This document shows positions 37,201 to 45,395 of a stretch of DNA of 64,000 bases, in pieces. Within the stretch, counting starts at the first letter, position 1. Every line of letters begins with the position of its first letter. The stretch is from JADGHX01 sp035760965 (GTDB lineage: Bacteria > Pseudomonadota > Gammaproteobacteria > Steroidobacterales > Steroidobacteraceae), in the NCBI GenBank assembly GCA_035760965.1, contig DASTRY010000030.1, forward strand, positions 62,001 through 126,000, written 5' to 3'. A program made the position numbers and the translations under genes. A model generated the notes under the pieces. It was given only the letters and a program-made list of their open reading frames with translations. It ran no database searches and had not been told where the DNA came from.

Positions 37201-37974
37201 TCAGGGCCGAATCGTGAACCCGAATTTCCGGAACGAGGCGCGCGCGCCTTCGCTGCGGAGGTACTTCAGGAATTGCGCGGTCGCGGGCTGCGCGGTCGCA
37301 GTGGCGGCCACCGGATAGATGATGGGCAGGTGCGAGCTCTCCGGAAAGACGCCGACGACCTTCACGCCCTTGTCGATGAGCGCGTCCGTCGCGTACACGA
37401 TGCCGAGCGGCGCTTCGCCGCGCGAGACGAACGCGAGCGCCGAACGCACGTTCTCCGCGCGAATGATCCGATCGGCGACCTCGTCCCATACGCCGAGCGA
37501 CGTGAGCGCGCCGTGCGCGTACTTCCCGACCGGCACCGAGTCCGGATCGCCGGTCGCCAAGCGGCCTCTGCCGAGCGTCCGCGCGAGTGGAAAGTTCGGC
37601 GCGATCTGCACTTGGATCGTGCTGTCTTTCGGGGCGATCAGCACCAGGCGATTGCCGAGCAGATCCGTGCGGCTCGCCTTGTCGATGAGGTTGCGCGCGG
37701 CGAGATAGTCCATCCAGTCGGTATCGGCCGAGAAGAAGACGTCGGCGCGCGCGCCGGCCTCGATCTGCCGCGCGAGCGCCGAGCTCGCCGCATGCGACAG
37801 CTTCACCTCGTGACCCGTCTCGCGCGTGTACTTCGCGCCGACTTCATTGAGCGCGTCGGTGAGCGAAGAAGCCGCGAACACCAGCAACGGCGCATCGGCC
37901 GCACGCACCGGCAACACCGGCACCATCAGAACCGCGAGCAGGACCGAGAAGACCGCGCGCCGTGTGTGCGTCAA
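37201..37974 (-). CDS. modA: Molybdate-binding periplasmic protein
   Basis: A 257-residue solute-binding protein of molybdate/tungstate ABC transport. Signal peptide to about residue 25. Oxyanion-site segments: FAASSLTDALNEV (Ser pair), HAASSALARQIEAGARADVFFSAD and VPVGKYAHGAL near the second Ala/Tyr site, then GEAPLGIVYATDA. It starts at TTG 37974 with GGGAG seven bases upstream, the only start giving a full signal peptide. modB and modC are not adjacent; instead a porin gene follows. A ModE-like box overlaps the presumed promoter. Confidence 0.93.
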   Translation of the reverse strand: MTHTRRAVFSVLLAVLMVPVLPVRAADAPLLVFAASSLTDALNEVGAKYTRETGHEVKLSHAASSALARQIEAGARADVFFSADTDWMDYLAARNLIDKASRTDLLGNRLVLIAPKDSTIQVQIAPNFPLARTLGRGRLATGDPDSVPVGKYAHGALTSLGVWDEVADRIIRAENVRSALAFVSRGEAPLGIVYATDALIDKGVKVVGVFPESSHLPIIYPVAATATAQPATAQFLKYLRSEGARASFRKFGFTIRP

Positions 37975-37989
37975 GCAAAGCTCCCATTC

Positions 37990-38015
37990 AGAATGGCTCG
38001 AGAGAATGGCTCGAG
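37990..38015. repeat. Perfect 13-bp tandem repeat in the modA leader
   Basis: AGAATGGCTCGAG occurs at 37990-38002 and 38003-38015 with no spacer, between the ModE-like box and the modA ribosome-binding site. Confidence 0.9.
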
Positions 38016-38041
38016 TCCGCTATATTTTAGCGGACATAACG
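38015..38041 (-). promoter_or_regulatory. ModE-like operator overlapping the modA promoter
   Basis: On the plus strand CGCTATATT (38018-38026) and ACATAACG (38034-38041) form the two halves of a site very like the E. coli modA ModE operator (CGTTATATT...ACATAACG, same spacing; recalled from the literature). A perfect inverted repeat GTCCGCTA/TAGCGGAC (38015-38022 and 38028-38035) is superimposed. The minus-strand TAAAAT inside it could be the modA -10, so binding would block transcription when molybdate is plentiful. Confidence 0.68.
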
Positions 38042-38179
38042 ATACGAACTCGCGCGAGAATTCGCAACCGCCACGCCGCGACACGTGACGCTTCGGGCGG
38101 CGGCTCCGCGGTGCTTGCGCTGGACAGTGCGCAGCGCAGGCTTGTATAGAGGCCGGGCCGCAGACCGAAGGGAAGCCTG

Positions 38180-39931
38180 ATGAACATGCAACGTGTCACG
38201 CTCGTCGTCGCCGCGCTGCTCGGCGCAACACTCGCCGCCAGCACCCCTGCCCTCGCCGCCGATGCCAACGCCGGCAAGAAAACGTTTCGCGCGCAGTGCG
38301 CGCTCTGCCACAGCGCCGAGCCGAACGACAACGGCGGTGCGCAGGGACCGAACCTGAGCGACCTCATCGGCCGCCCCGCTGCGAGCGCGCCCGGGTTCTC
38401 CTACACGGATGCCATGAAGCGCTCGCATCTGAAGTGGGATGCGGCGACGCTCGACCGCTTCTTGAGCTCGCCCACGACGGTCGTGCCGGGCTCGGCGATG
38501 GTGATCGCCTTGCCGAACAAAGAGGATCGCGAGAACGTCATCGCGTATTTCACTGCGCTGAAGAACGGCACGTTCAAGGACGAAGAGCCGCCCCGACGCG
38601 GCCCGCCGCCCGGCATGACGCCGCCGGCCAGCGCCGGCGCTGCGCACGGCGCGGCCGACTGGAAGAACGACAAGCCCGGCCGCGTGCATCGCATCGACGT
38701 AGCGAACTTGCCGCCGCCCTTCGCGACGCCCTCCGCCGCGAACTTCCCGCGCCTCGTCGAGAAGCCCGCGAACGCGAAACTGTCGCTGCCGCCTGGCTTC
38801 ACGGTGAACGTGTTCGCGAAAGACCTCACCGGCCCGCGCGCGATGCGCGTCGCGCCGAACGGCGACATCTTCATCAGCGAAACGCAGGCGGGCCGCGTGA
38901 AAGTCATGCGACCGAGCGCGGACGGCGCGTCCGCGGCGAGCGTGACGACGTTCGCGCAGGGATTGCTGCAGCCTTTCGGCATCCGCTTCTACCCGGAGAA
39001 CGGCCAGCCGCAATGGCTGTACGTCGCCGAGACGAATCGCGTCGTGCGCTACGCGTACACGGTCGGCGACACCCAGGCGAGCGGCGTGCCGGAGGTCGTC
39101 GTGCCTCAGCTCGCGCCCTCGGGAGGCGGCCACTTCACGCGCGATATCGCCTTCTCGCCCGACGGCAAGCGCATGTTCGTGTCGGTCGGCTCGCAGTCGA
39201 ACGTCGCCGAGCAGATGCCGAAGAAGACGCCGGAGGAGATCAAGGCGTGGGAAGCGCAGCACGGTCTCGGCGCCGCGTGGGGTGCGGAAGAGAATCGTGC
39301 CGATGTGCTGGTGTTCGAAGTCGGCTCGAAGAATCCGGGCAAGGTGTTCGCCACCGGCATCCGCAATTGCGTCGGGCTCACCGTGCAGCCGCAAACCGGC
39401 GATCTGTGGTGCACGACGAACGAGCGCGACCTGCTCGGTGACGACCTCGTGCCCGACTATTCGACGCGCGTGAAGGAAGGCGGCTTCTACGGCTGGCCGT
39501 GGTACTACATGGGCAAGTACGAGGACCCGCGCCTGAAAGGCGATCGGCCGGACCTCGCCGGCAAGGCGATCGTGCCGGACGTGCCGTACCAGGCGCACTC
39601 GGCGGCGCTCAATCTCGCCTTCTACACGGCGACTTCAGGCAAGGCGGCGTTCCCGAAGGAATACGTCGGCGATGGGTTCGCGGTGCTGCACGGCTCGTGG
39701 AACCGCGCGTTCCGCACCGGGCACAAGGTCGTGCGCGTGCGCATGAAGAACAATGTGCCGACGGGCGAATACGAAGATTTCATGGTGGGATTCATCACCG
39801 ATGACGGCAACGCCTGGGGACGCCCCGTGGGCGCCGCCGTGGCGCGCGATGGCTCGCTGCTCATCAGCGACGACGGCGGGAATGTCGTGTATCGAATTGC
39901 GTACGAGAACGGCTCGAACGCTGCACGCTGA
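38180..39931 (+). CDS. Cytochrome c/PQQ-type sugar dehydrogenase fusion, exported
   Basis: A 583-residue periplasmic protein with two parts. After the signal peptide (about 1-27), residues 30-125 form a class I cytochrome c with CALCH (Cys40, Cys43, His44) and the distal Met in VVPGSAMVIALP. After a Pro-rich linker (PPRRGPPPGMTPP), residues about 190-575 form a soluble glucose/sorbosone dehydrogenase-type beta-propeller: LPPGFTVNVFAKDLTGPRAM, GHFTRDIAFSPDGKRMFVSVGS, ATGIRNCVGL, GDDLVPDY and YGWPWYYMG. Oxidation of a sugar or aldose with PQQ or a related cofactor would pass electrons directly to the fused haem. It is divergent from modA; the substrate is unknown. Confidence 0.88.
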   Translation: MNMQRVTLVVAALLGATLAASTPALAADANAGKKTFRAQCALCHSAEPNDNGGAQGPNLSDLIGRPAASAPGFSYTDAMKRSHLKWDAATLDRFLSSPTTVVPGSAMVIALPNKEDRENVIAYFTALKNGTFKDEEPPRRGPPPGMTPPASAGAAHGAADWKNDKPGRVHRIDVANLPPPFATPSAANFPRLVEKPANAKLSLPPGFTVNVFAKDLTGPRAMRVAPNGDIFISETQAGRVKVMRPSADGASAASVTTFAQGLLQPFGIRFYPENGQPQWLYVAETNRVVRYAYTVGDTQASGVPEVVVPQLAPSGGGHFTRDIAFSPDGKRMFVSVGSQSNVAEQMPKKTPEEIKAWEAQHGLGAAWGAEENRADVLVFEVGSKNPGKVFATGIRNCVGLTVQPQTGDLWCTTNERDLLGDDLVPDYSTRVKEGGFYGWPWYYMGKYEDPRLKGDRPDLAGKAIVPDVPYQAHSAALNLAFYTATSGKAAFPKEYVGDGFAVLHGSWNRAFRTGHKVVRVRMKNNVPTGEYEDFMVGFITDDGNAWGRPVGAAVARDGSLLISDDGGNVVYRIAYENGSNAAR

Positions 39932-39965
39932 GCGGCGACTGGCGGGTCGAGGGAGCCGTAGTCCC

Positions 39966-41789
39966 TCAACCCGCTTGCGCGGCGGACGCGCCGCGCTGCT
40001 CGGCGGGCCTCGGACATTCGTTCGCGTTCAGGTTGTAGGCCGAGCCGACGAGCGCGACGTGCGAGAACGCCTGCGGAAAGTTGCCCAGCTGGCGCTGGGC
40101 GTGCGCGTCGTATTCCTCCGCGAGCAGGCCCACATCGTTCCGTAGCGTGAGCAGGTGCTCGAACATCTCGCGCGCTTCGTCATACCGTCCGGCGAGCGCG
40201 AGATTGTCGACGTACCAGAAGCTGCAGGCGAGAAAGGCGCCCTCTCCCGGCGGTAGCCCGTCTTCCGTCTCGCTCGTGTGATAGCGGCGCACGAGCCCAT
40301 CCACCATCAAATGCCGCCCGACTGCATCCAGAGTACCGCGCACTCGCGGATCGCTCGCCGGCAGGAAACCGACGAGCGGAATCATGAGCAGGCTCGCGTC
40401 GAGCCGATCCGAGTCGAACGCCTGCACGAAGCTGCCGAGCCGTGAGTTGAACCCGCGCGCACACGTTTCCGCGTGGATGCGCTCACGCAGCTCGCGCCAG
40501 CGCGCGAGCGGGCCGCCGAAGTGATACGTCTCGATCGCCTTGATCGCCCGATCGAGCGCGACCCACGCCATCACCTTCGAATAGGTGAACTGCTGGCGCC
40601 GGCCGCGCACTTCCCAGATCCCTTCGTCCGGCTCGGACCAGATCTTCTCGAGGTGCGCCGTGAGCGCGCGCTGCACGGCCCATTCCTCCTTCGCGGGCTT
40701 CAGCCCGCCGAGCCGCGCGTGATGAAAGGCATCGGCGATCTCTCCGTAGATATCGAGCTGCAACTGCCGGGAGGCGGCGTTCCCGACGCGCACCGGTTTC
40801 GCACCCTCGAAACCCGGCAGCCAGTCGACTTCCCACTCGGTCAGCCGCCGCTCACCTGCCACGCCGTACATGATCTGCGCCTGATCGGGTGAACCTGCCA
40901 GCGCGCGCACGAGCCAGCCGCGCCACGCCTGCGCCTCCTCGTAATAGCCCGCGTTCATCAGGGAGAGCAGCGTGAAGGTCGCGTCGCGCAACCAGCAGTA
41001 GCGATAGTCCCAATTGCGAACGCCGCCGATGCGCTCGGGCAGCGAGGTCGTGGCAGCGGCCACGATGCCGCCGGTCGGTGCGTAGATGAGCGACTTGAGT
41101 GTGATGAGCGAGCGCATCACCGCTTCGCGCCAGGGCCCCTGGAAGCGGCACTTCCCCGACCAGTCGCGCCAGTACGCGAGCGTGTCGGCGAGCGCCGCCA
41201 TTACGTCGATCGGCGGCGGCGGATCGAGGTGCGACGGGCTGTGACTCATCACGAACGTGACCGTTTCGCCCGCGGCAACCTCGAACTCGCCGGTGGTGCG
41301 ATGGTCCTCGCCGCGCAACTTCACCTGCGTGCGCAGTGTGAGCATGTCGGGCCCGGCGATGGCGCGCAGCTCGGTCTCCGGACCGCCGCGATGCTGCGTG
41401 ACCCAGGGAATTACCGCGCCGTAGCCGAAGCGGATGATCAGCTCGGTTCGCATCGGCACGCGCCCCTCGAGGCCGCGCACGATGCGGATGACATCGGAGA
41501 CCCCGCCGCGCGGCGGCATGAAATCCGTCATGAGGACTCGCCCCTGCGCGGTGTCGATCTCCGTCTCGAGGACGAGCGTATCGGGAACGTAGCGGCGGGT
41601 GACGCGCGCCGGTGCGTTGCGCGGAGCGATGAGCCAGCGGCCGTGCTGAGGCGTTCCGAGCAGCGCCGCAAAGCACGCGTCCGAATCGAAGCGCGGCCAG
41701 CACAGCCAGTCGATCGAGCCGTTGCGGCTCACCAGCGCGGCAGTCTCGCCGTCGCCGACGAGCGCGTAATCCTCAATCCGTTCGGGCAC
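39966..41789 (-). CDS. GH15 family glycoside hydrolase (glucoamylase/trehalase-like)
   Basis: A 607-residue cytosolic enzyme without signal peptide. It starts with the bacterial GH15 N-terminal beta domain (DYALVGDGETAALVSRNGSIDWLCWPRFDS). The (alpha/alpha)6 barrel contains GGVRNWDYRYCWLRDATFTL, the region of the catalytic acid, and the closing LLAEEYDAHAQRQLGNFPQAFSHVALV with the second catalytic Glu. This form is common in bacteria as glucoamylase-like or trehalose hydrolase; I cannot choose the substrate. It begins 18 bases after the secreted-protein gene on the same strand, indicating an operon. Confidence 0.93.
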   Translation of the reverse strand: MPERIEDYALVGDGETAALVSRNGSIDWLCWPRFDSDACFAALLGTPQHGRWLIAPRNAPARVTRRYVPDTLVLETEIDTAQGRVLMTDFMPPRGGVSDVIRIVRGLEGRVPMRTELIIRFGYGAVIPWVTQHRGGPETELRAIAGPDMLTLRTQVKLRGEDHRTTGEFEVAAGETVTFVMSHSPSHLDPPPPIDVMAALADTLAYWRDWSGKCRFQGPWREAVMRSLITLKSLIYAPTGGIVAAATTSLPERIGGVRNWDYRYCWLRDATFTLLSLMNAGYYEEAQAWRGWLVRALAGSPDQAQIMYGVAGERRLTEWEVDWLPGFEGAKPVRVGNAASRQLQLDIYGEIADAFHHARLGGLKPAKEEWAVQRALTAHLEKIWSEPDEGIWEVRGRRQQFTYSKVMAWVALDRAIKAIETYHFGGPLARWRELRERIHAETCARGFNSRLGSFVQAFDSDRLDASLLMIPLVGFLPASDPRVRGTLDAVGRHLMVDGLVRRYHTSETEDGLPPGEGAFLACSFWYVDNLALAGRYDEAREMFEHLLTLRNDVGLLAEEYDAHAQRQLGNFPQAFSHVALVGSAYNLNANECPRPAEQRGASAAQAG

Positions 41790-41807
41790 GCGCCGATGTT
41801 ACGAGCC

Positions 41808-42788
41808 TTACTGCACCCAGGGCGAGGGCATGTTGTAAGGCACCGTGATGAAGACGGCTTCAATCTGTCTGATTTTGCCGTCCACGATCTTGAACAGCTC
41901 CATCAACGCGAACGAGTGCGGCCGCCGGATCACCGACTCCACCGTGCGGCCGTCCGTGAGGCGGTACGTGCCGAGCCGGCCCGAGTGATCGATGAAGCCC
42001 ATGCCGAGCACGAGCCCGCGCTCCTCGTCGATGAGCGGGAAGCGTCGCGCGCGCAGGCGGTCGTCGTAGCGGTAGGTGCCGAGCTCGAACTGCTCGGCGC
42101 AGCCGAGCGCCGTCATCGGTCCCAGAGGCTTCTCGGGATTGTTCGTCGTCTGCAGACCGTTCTCGACGCGATTGCAGGCCGGATCGAACTGCGTGAAGAC
42201 CTGGCCATCGTTGAGCTGGAGCGTGTCGAAATACCCATCGGCGATGGAGATCATGCGTTCGCGCGGACGGCGCTGCGCCGGCGCGACGTTCTCCTCGAGA
42301 ATGGGCTTGGTGACGAACTTCCCCGCGACGAACGGATTCACGCCGCCGGTGAGTGCGCCGAAGTCGTTCACGCGCACGATGATGGTTTCGGCTTCGGTGA
42401 TCTTGCGGTCGACGACCGCGAGGCGCAACGCGAACCCGGACGTTTCGTTCGTCTCGGTGAGCACGCCGAAGAAGCCGACGTTGCCCGTGTGGGTGTCAGC
42501 GAACTTCAGCTTGTAGTCGCCGAGCTTGGTAACGGTGGCCCAGGCGCCATCGCCGATCGCGAGCTCGACGTTGTTCTCGGTATAGCGCGCCCCCGGAGCC
42601 CAGGGCAGTCGCGCGGCATCGTGATGCACGAGCGCATCGAGATACTTGTCCAGGTAGCCGTACAGGCACGCCCGATCGCAATCCGGCGGCAATGTACCCG
42701 TCGGCGTTTGCGATTGCGCGGCGCCGCTCGCCGCAGCCGCACCGAGACAGACCAGCGCGGCGAGCGCCGCGGAAAATCGCTTGGACAT
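41808..42788 (-). CDS. Exported hypothetical protein, NTF2/DUF8021-like
   Basis: A 326-residue protein with a signal peptide (about 1-27). YGYLDKYLDALVHHDAARLPWAPGARYTENN near the start and FKIVDGKIRQIEAVFITVPYNMPSPW at the end are the pattern of cone-shaped NTF2/SnoaL-like folds, here probably two in tandem, with a middle PFVAGKFVTKPI region. It is often seen near aromatic or fungal-type lactone metabolism, and DUF8021 is my best family guess. Cys pairs (CDRACLYG, PACNRVEN, ALGCAEQF) suggest disulphides. Upstream partner of the GH15 gene; the ALDH gene lies behind it in the same direction after 88 bases. Confidence 0.75.
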   Translation of the reverse strand: MSKRFSAALAALVCLGAAAASGAAQSQTPTGTLPPDCDRACLYGYLDKYLDALVHHDAARLPWAPGARYTENNVELAIGDGAWATVTKLGDYKLKFADTHTGNVGFFGVLTETNETSGFALRLAVVDRKITEAETIIVRVNDFGALTGGVNPFVAGKFVTKPILEENVAPAQRRPRERMISIADGYFDTLQLNDGQVFTQFDPACNRVENGLQTTNNPEKPLGPMTALGCAEQFELGTYRYDDRLRARRFPLIDEERGLVLGMGFIDHSGRLGTYRLTDGRTVESVIRRPHSFALMELFKIVDGKIRQIEAVFITVPYNMPSPWVQ

Positions 42789-42876
42789 GAACCCCCCTCA
42801 TCGACAGCCGCACGGGGGATCATAGTCCGGCGCGCGGCGCGGTTGTGGCTCACCGCGCCGCGCGTCCGCGAATGCA

Positions 42877-44346
42877 TCAGGCGAAGTAGATCGTCTTCGT
42901 CTCGAAGTACGGATCGAGCCCCTCGATGCCGCCCTCGCGCCCGAGCCCCGACTGCTTGAAGCCGCCGAACGGCATCTTCGGATCGACGATCAGGCCGTTC
43001 ACGGTGACGCTGCCCGAGCGCACGCGCCGCGCGAACTGGTAGCCGCGCTCCTTGTCCTGCGTGTACACGGCGCCGTGCAGGCCGTACACGGTGTCGTTCG
43101 CCTTGCGGATCGCGTCCTCCGGGTCCTTGTACGAAATGAAGGACACGACGGGCCCGAAGATCTCTTCCTGCGCGATGGTCATCTTCGTGTCGACGTTGTC
43201 GAAGACCGTCGGCTCGACGAAGTAGCCGCGCGTCAGGTTCTTCGGCCGGCCGCCGCCCGTCACGAGCTTCGCGCCCTCGGCCTTGCCCTTCTCGATGTAG
43301 CCCTGCACCCGCTGCAACTGGCGCTGCATCGAGAGCGGTCCCATGTTCGTGTCGGCCTCGAACGGATCGCCGACCTTCACGCCTTTCACCGCGCTCACGT
43401 ACGCGTCCAGCACTTCTTTCTTCCGCGATTCCGGAACGAGCACACGCGTCAGCGAGAAGCACACCTGGCCCGTGATCGGCATGGAATACGGCACGAGGCT
43501 CTTCAGCACGTGCCCGATATCCGCATCGTCGAGCACCACCGCAGCGGACTTGCCGCCGAGCTCGAAGCTCGTGCGCGTGAGGCGCTGGGCGGCAACGCCT
43601 GCGATGTGCTTGCCGGCCGCGGTGCTGCCGGTGAAGCTGATCTTGTCGATGCCGGGATGGCGGATGAGGTAATCGCCGACTTCGCGCCCGGCCGGCAGCA
43701 CGTTGAACACGCCTGCCGGCAGGCCCGCTGCTTCGATGCACTCGGCGACGATGTACGCATCCATCGGCGTCTCGGGCGAGGGCTTCGACACGATGGTGCA
43801 CCCGGCCGCAAGGCCTGCGGCGACCTTGTAGCAGAGAAGCACGAGCGGCGCGTTCCACGGCGTGATCGCCGCGACGACGCCCACCGGCTCGCGCACGACG
43901 CGCACCGCGCCGCCGTCGTCACGCTTGCGCTCGTCGACGATCGGATAGTTCTGGATGAGGTTGCCGTAGAACTCGAAGAGTGTCGGGGCCTGGTGGACGG
44001 CGTACTTCGTCAGCGAGATCGGCGCGCCGACCTGCGCCGTCCAGGTATTGGCGAGCTCCGGCAGGCGCTTCTTCAGCTCCTCGGCCACCTTCAGCAGCGC
44101 CTTGCCGCGCTCCTGCGGCGACATGCGCGGCCAGGGGCCGTTGTCGAACGCTTCGCGAGCGGCCGCGACGGCCTTGTCCATGTCCTTCTCGCTGGCCTCA
44201 GGGAAGGTCATGAGCACCTCCTCCGTGACGGGCGAGATGACCTGCAGCTTCTGCGTGCCGACCGGCGCCACCCACTTGCCGTTGATGAAAAGCGATTGCG
44301 GCGCCTTGATCGAATACTGAGCGACGGTGCGTTCGACGGCGTTCAT
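42877..44346 (-). CDS. Aldehyde dehydrogenase
   Basis: A 489-residue NAD(P)-dependent aldehyde dehydrogenase. Active-site residues: Asn165 (TPWNAPLVL), Glu262 (FELGGKSAAVVL) and nucleophile Cys296 (TGQVCFSLTRVLVP). The cofactor loop FTGSTAAGKHIA and C-terminal MPFGGFKQSGLGREGG are standard. ATG 44346 is preferred over an in-frame upstream start at 44427 because it starts the family N terminus and leaves room for the promoter. It is divergent from the GntR gene across a 27-bp palindrome. With the LigM-like demethylase gene nearby it could oxidise formaldehyde-level or aryl aldehydes such as vanillin, which is inference. Confidence 0.93.
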   Translation of the reverse strand: MNAVERTVAQYSIKAPQSLFINGKWVAPVGTQKLQVISPVTEEVLMTFPEASEKDMDKAVAAAREAFDNGPWPRMSPQERGKALLKVAEELKKRLPELANTWTAQVGAPISLTKYAVHQAPTLFEFYGNLIQNYPIVDERKRDDGGAVRVVREPVGVVAAITPWNAPLVLLCYKVAAGLAAGCTIVSKPSPETPMDAYIVAECIEAAGLPAGVFNVLPAGREVGDYLIRHPGIDKISFTGSTAAGKHIAGVAAQRLTRTSFELGGKSAAVVLDDADIGHVLKSLVPYSMPITGQVCFSLTRVLVPESRKKEVLDAYVSAVKGVKVGDPFEADTNMGPLSMQRQLQRVQGYIEKGKAEGAKLVTGGGRPKNLTRGYFVEPTVFDNVDTKMTIAQEEIFGPVVSFISYKDPEDAIRKANDTVYGLHGAVYTQDKERGYQFARRVRSGSVTVNGLIVDPKMPFGGFKQSGLGREGGIEGLDPYFETKTIYFA

Positions 44347-44476
44347 GGGGCCCCCTCGGCGATGCGCGGATGACTGGAAAGTGGACGCCGGAGCCTGCGC
44401 GCGGGATCCCGCCGAGTCAAGGCACACGGATCGTCGTTGACGTCTGGTGGTCTACAGCCAGTCCTTGGCCGTTTCC

Positions 44477-44503
44477 GGATCCCATGTTGACAAGATGGGA
44501 TCC
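44477..44503. promoter_or_regulatory. 27-bp palindromic operator between ALDH and GntR genes
   Basis: Arms GGATCCCAT (44477-44485) and ATGGGATCC (44495-44503) are perfect inverted repeats around GTTGACAAG, whose core TTG-A-CAA is itself palindromic. Only one base pair in 13 breaks the symmetry. It contains a TTGACA hexamer. Position and symmetry fit an operator for the adjacent GntR/FCD regulator acting in both directions. Confidence 0.75.
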
Positions 44504-44555
44504 CAAACGCACCATCGCCGGCCTCAATCGCGGCCCGAAGGCCCCTTTCCGAGAC

Positions 44556-45272
44556 ATGAGCAGCCAGCTCACCGAGACGGTCGTCCGCATCCGCGAAATG
44601 ATCCTGCGGGGGGAGCTTGCGCCCGGCCAGCGCGTCGCGGAAGCGCCGCTCGCCGAGATGCTGGGGATGTCCCGCACCCCTGTGCGTCAGGCACTGCCGC
44701 TCCTCGCCCAGGAGGGCCTGCTCACCGAGCACGAAACCCGAGGCTACGTCGTCCGCGCCTTCACCGCGGCGGACATCGTGGACGCCATCGAGCTGCGCGC
44801 GATCATCGAGGGGCTCGCCGCGCGGCGCGTCGCCGAAACCGGCGTCTCGAAGACCTTCATGCGCGAGCTGCGCGAATGCCTCGATGACGGCGACGCGATC
44901 TTCAAGAAGCGCCACATCGTCGAAACCGACGAGGCCCGCTATGCGGAGATGAACGCGCGCTTCCACACGCTCGTGCTGCAGGCCGCAGGGAGCCCGATCC
45001 TGTCGGCGGCGCTCGAGCGCAACAACCGTATTCCGTTCGCGGCGCCGCAAGCGCTCGCGTTCGACAAGACCAATCTCGAACAGACGTTCGACATGCTCCA
45101 CTACGCCCATCGCCAGCATCACGCGATCGTCGAGGCGCTCGCCGGCGGCGAGAGCGCGCGCGCCGAGTCGCTGATGCGGGAGCATGCGATTCAGGTGAAA
45201 GAGAGCATCAACGTCACTGGAATTCACGTGCCTGGCAACGACACGGCACGGCGCTTGACGGCCGTGCGCTAG
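44556..45272 (+). CDS. GntR family regulator, FadR/FCD type
   Basis: A 238-residue regulator with an N-terminal winged helix (LTETVVRIREMILRGELAPGQRVAEAPLAEMLGMSRTPVRQALPLLAQEGLL, about 4-56, quoted in parts) and a C-terminal helical FCD ligand domain (from about 78: DIVDAIELRAIIEGLAARRVAE, FHTLVLQAAGSP, HHAIVEALAGGESARAESLMREH). The FCD histidines suggest a metal-assisted carboxylate effector. ATG 44556 starts the DNA-binding domain; an earlier ATG at 44484 lies within the palindrome. It probably represses the divergent ALDH gene and the downstream LigM-like gene. Confidence 0.92.
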   Translation: MSSQLTETVVRIREMILRGELAPGQRVAEAPLAEMLGMSRTPVRQALPLLAQEGLLTEHETRGYVVRAFTAADIVDAIELRAIIEGLAARRVAETGVSKTFMRELRECLDDGDAIFKKRHIVETDEARYAEMNARFHTLVLQAAGSPILSAALERNNRIPFAAPQALAFDKTNLEQTFDMLHYAHRQHHAIVEALAGGESARAESLMREHAIQVKESINVTGIHVPGNDTARRLTAVR

Positions 45273-45285
45273 CTGCATTGAAAAG

Positions 45286-45328
45286 GCCGGCGGCGATCGT
45301 CTCGCGACGCTGCACGGTTGCCGCCGGC
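45286..45328 (+). terminator. Large hairpin after the GntR gene
   Basis: GCCGGCGGC (45286-45294) and GCCGCCGGC (45320-45328) are perfect inverted repeats, with a nested CGTC/GACG stem in the 25-base loop. There is no T-tract, so it may be a Rho-stalling or processing hairpin rather than an intrinsic terminator. Confidence 0.4.
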
Positions 45329-45395
45329 AACAGGCGCGACTTTCGCCGGCTGCGCCACCCGACAACTCACTGTGAACGCGCGCTATAGAGGTACC

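Noticed and set aside
44477..44503. Palindrome as a terminator
   Set aside because: It lies upstream of both divergent genes, has a symmetrical core and no T-tract, so operator is the better reading.
44370..44555. Longer GntR N terminus
   Set aside because: The added residues cover the palindrome and are not related to the winged-helix domain.
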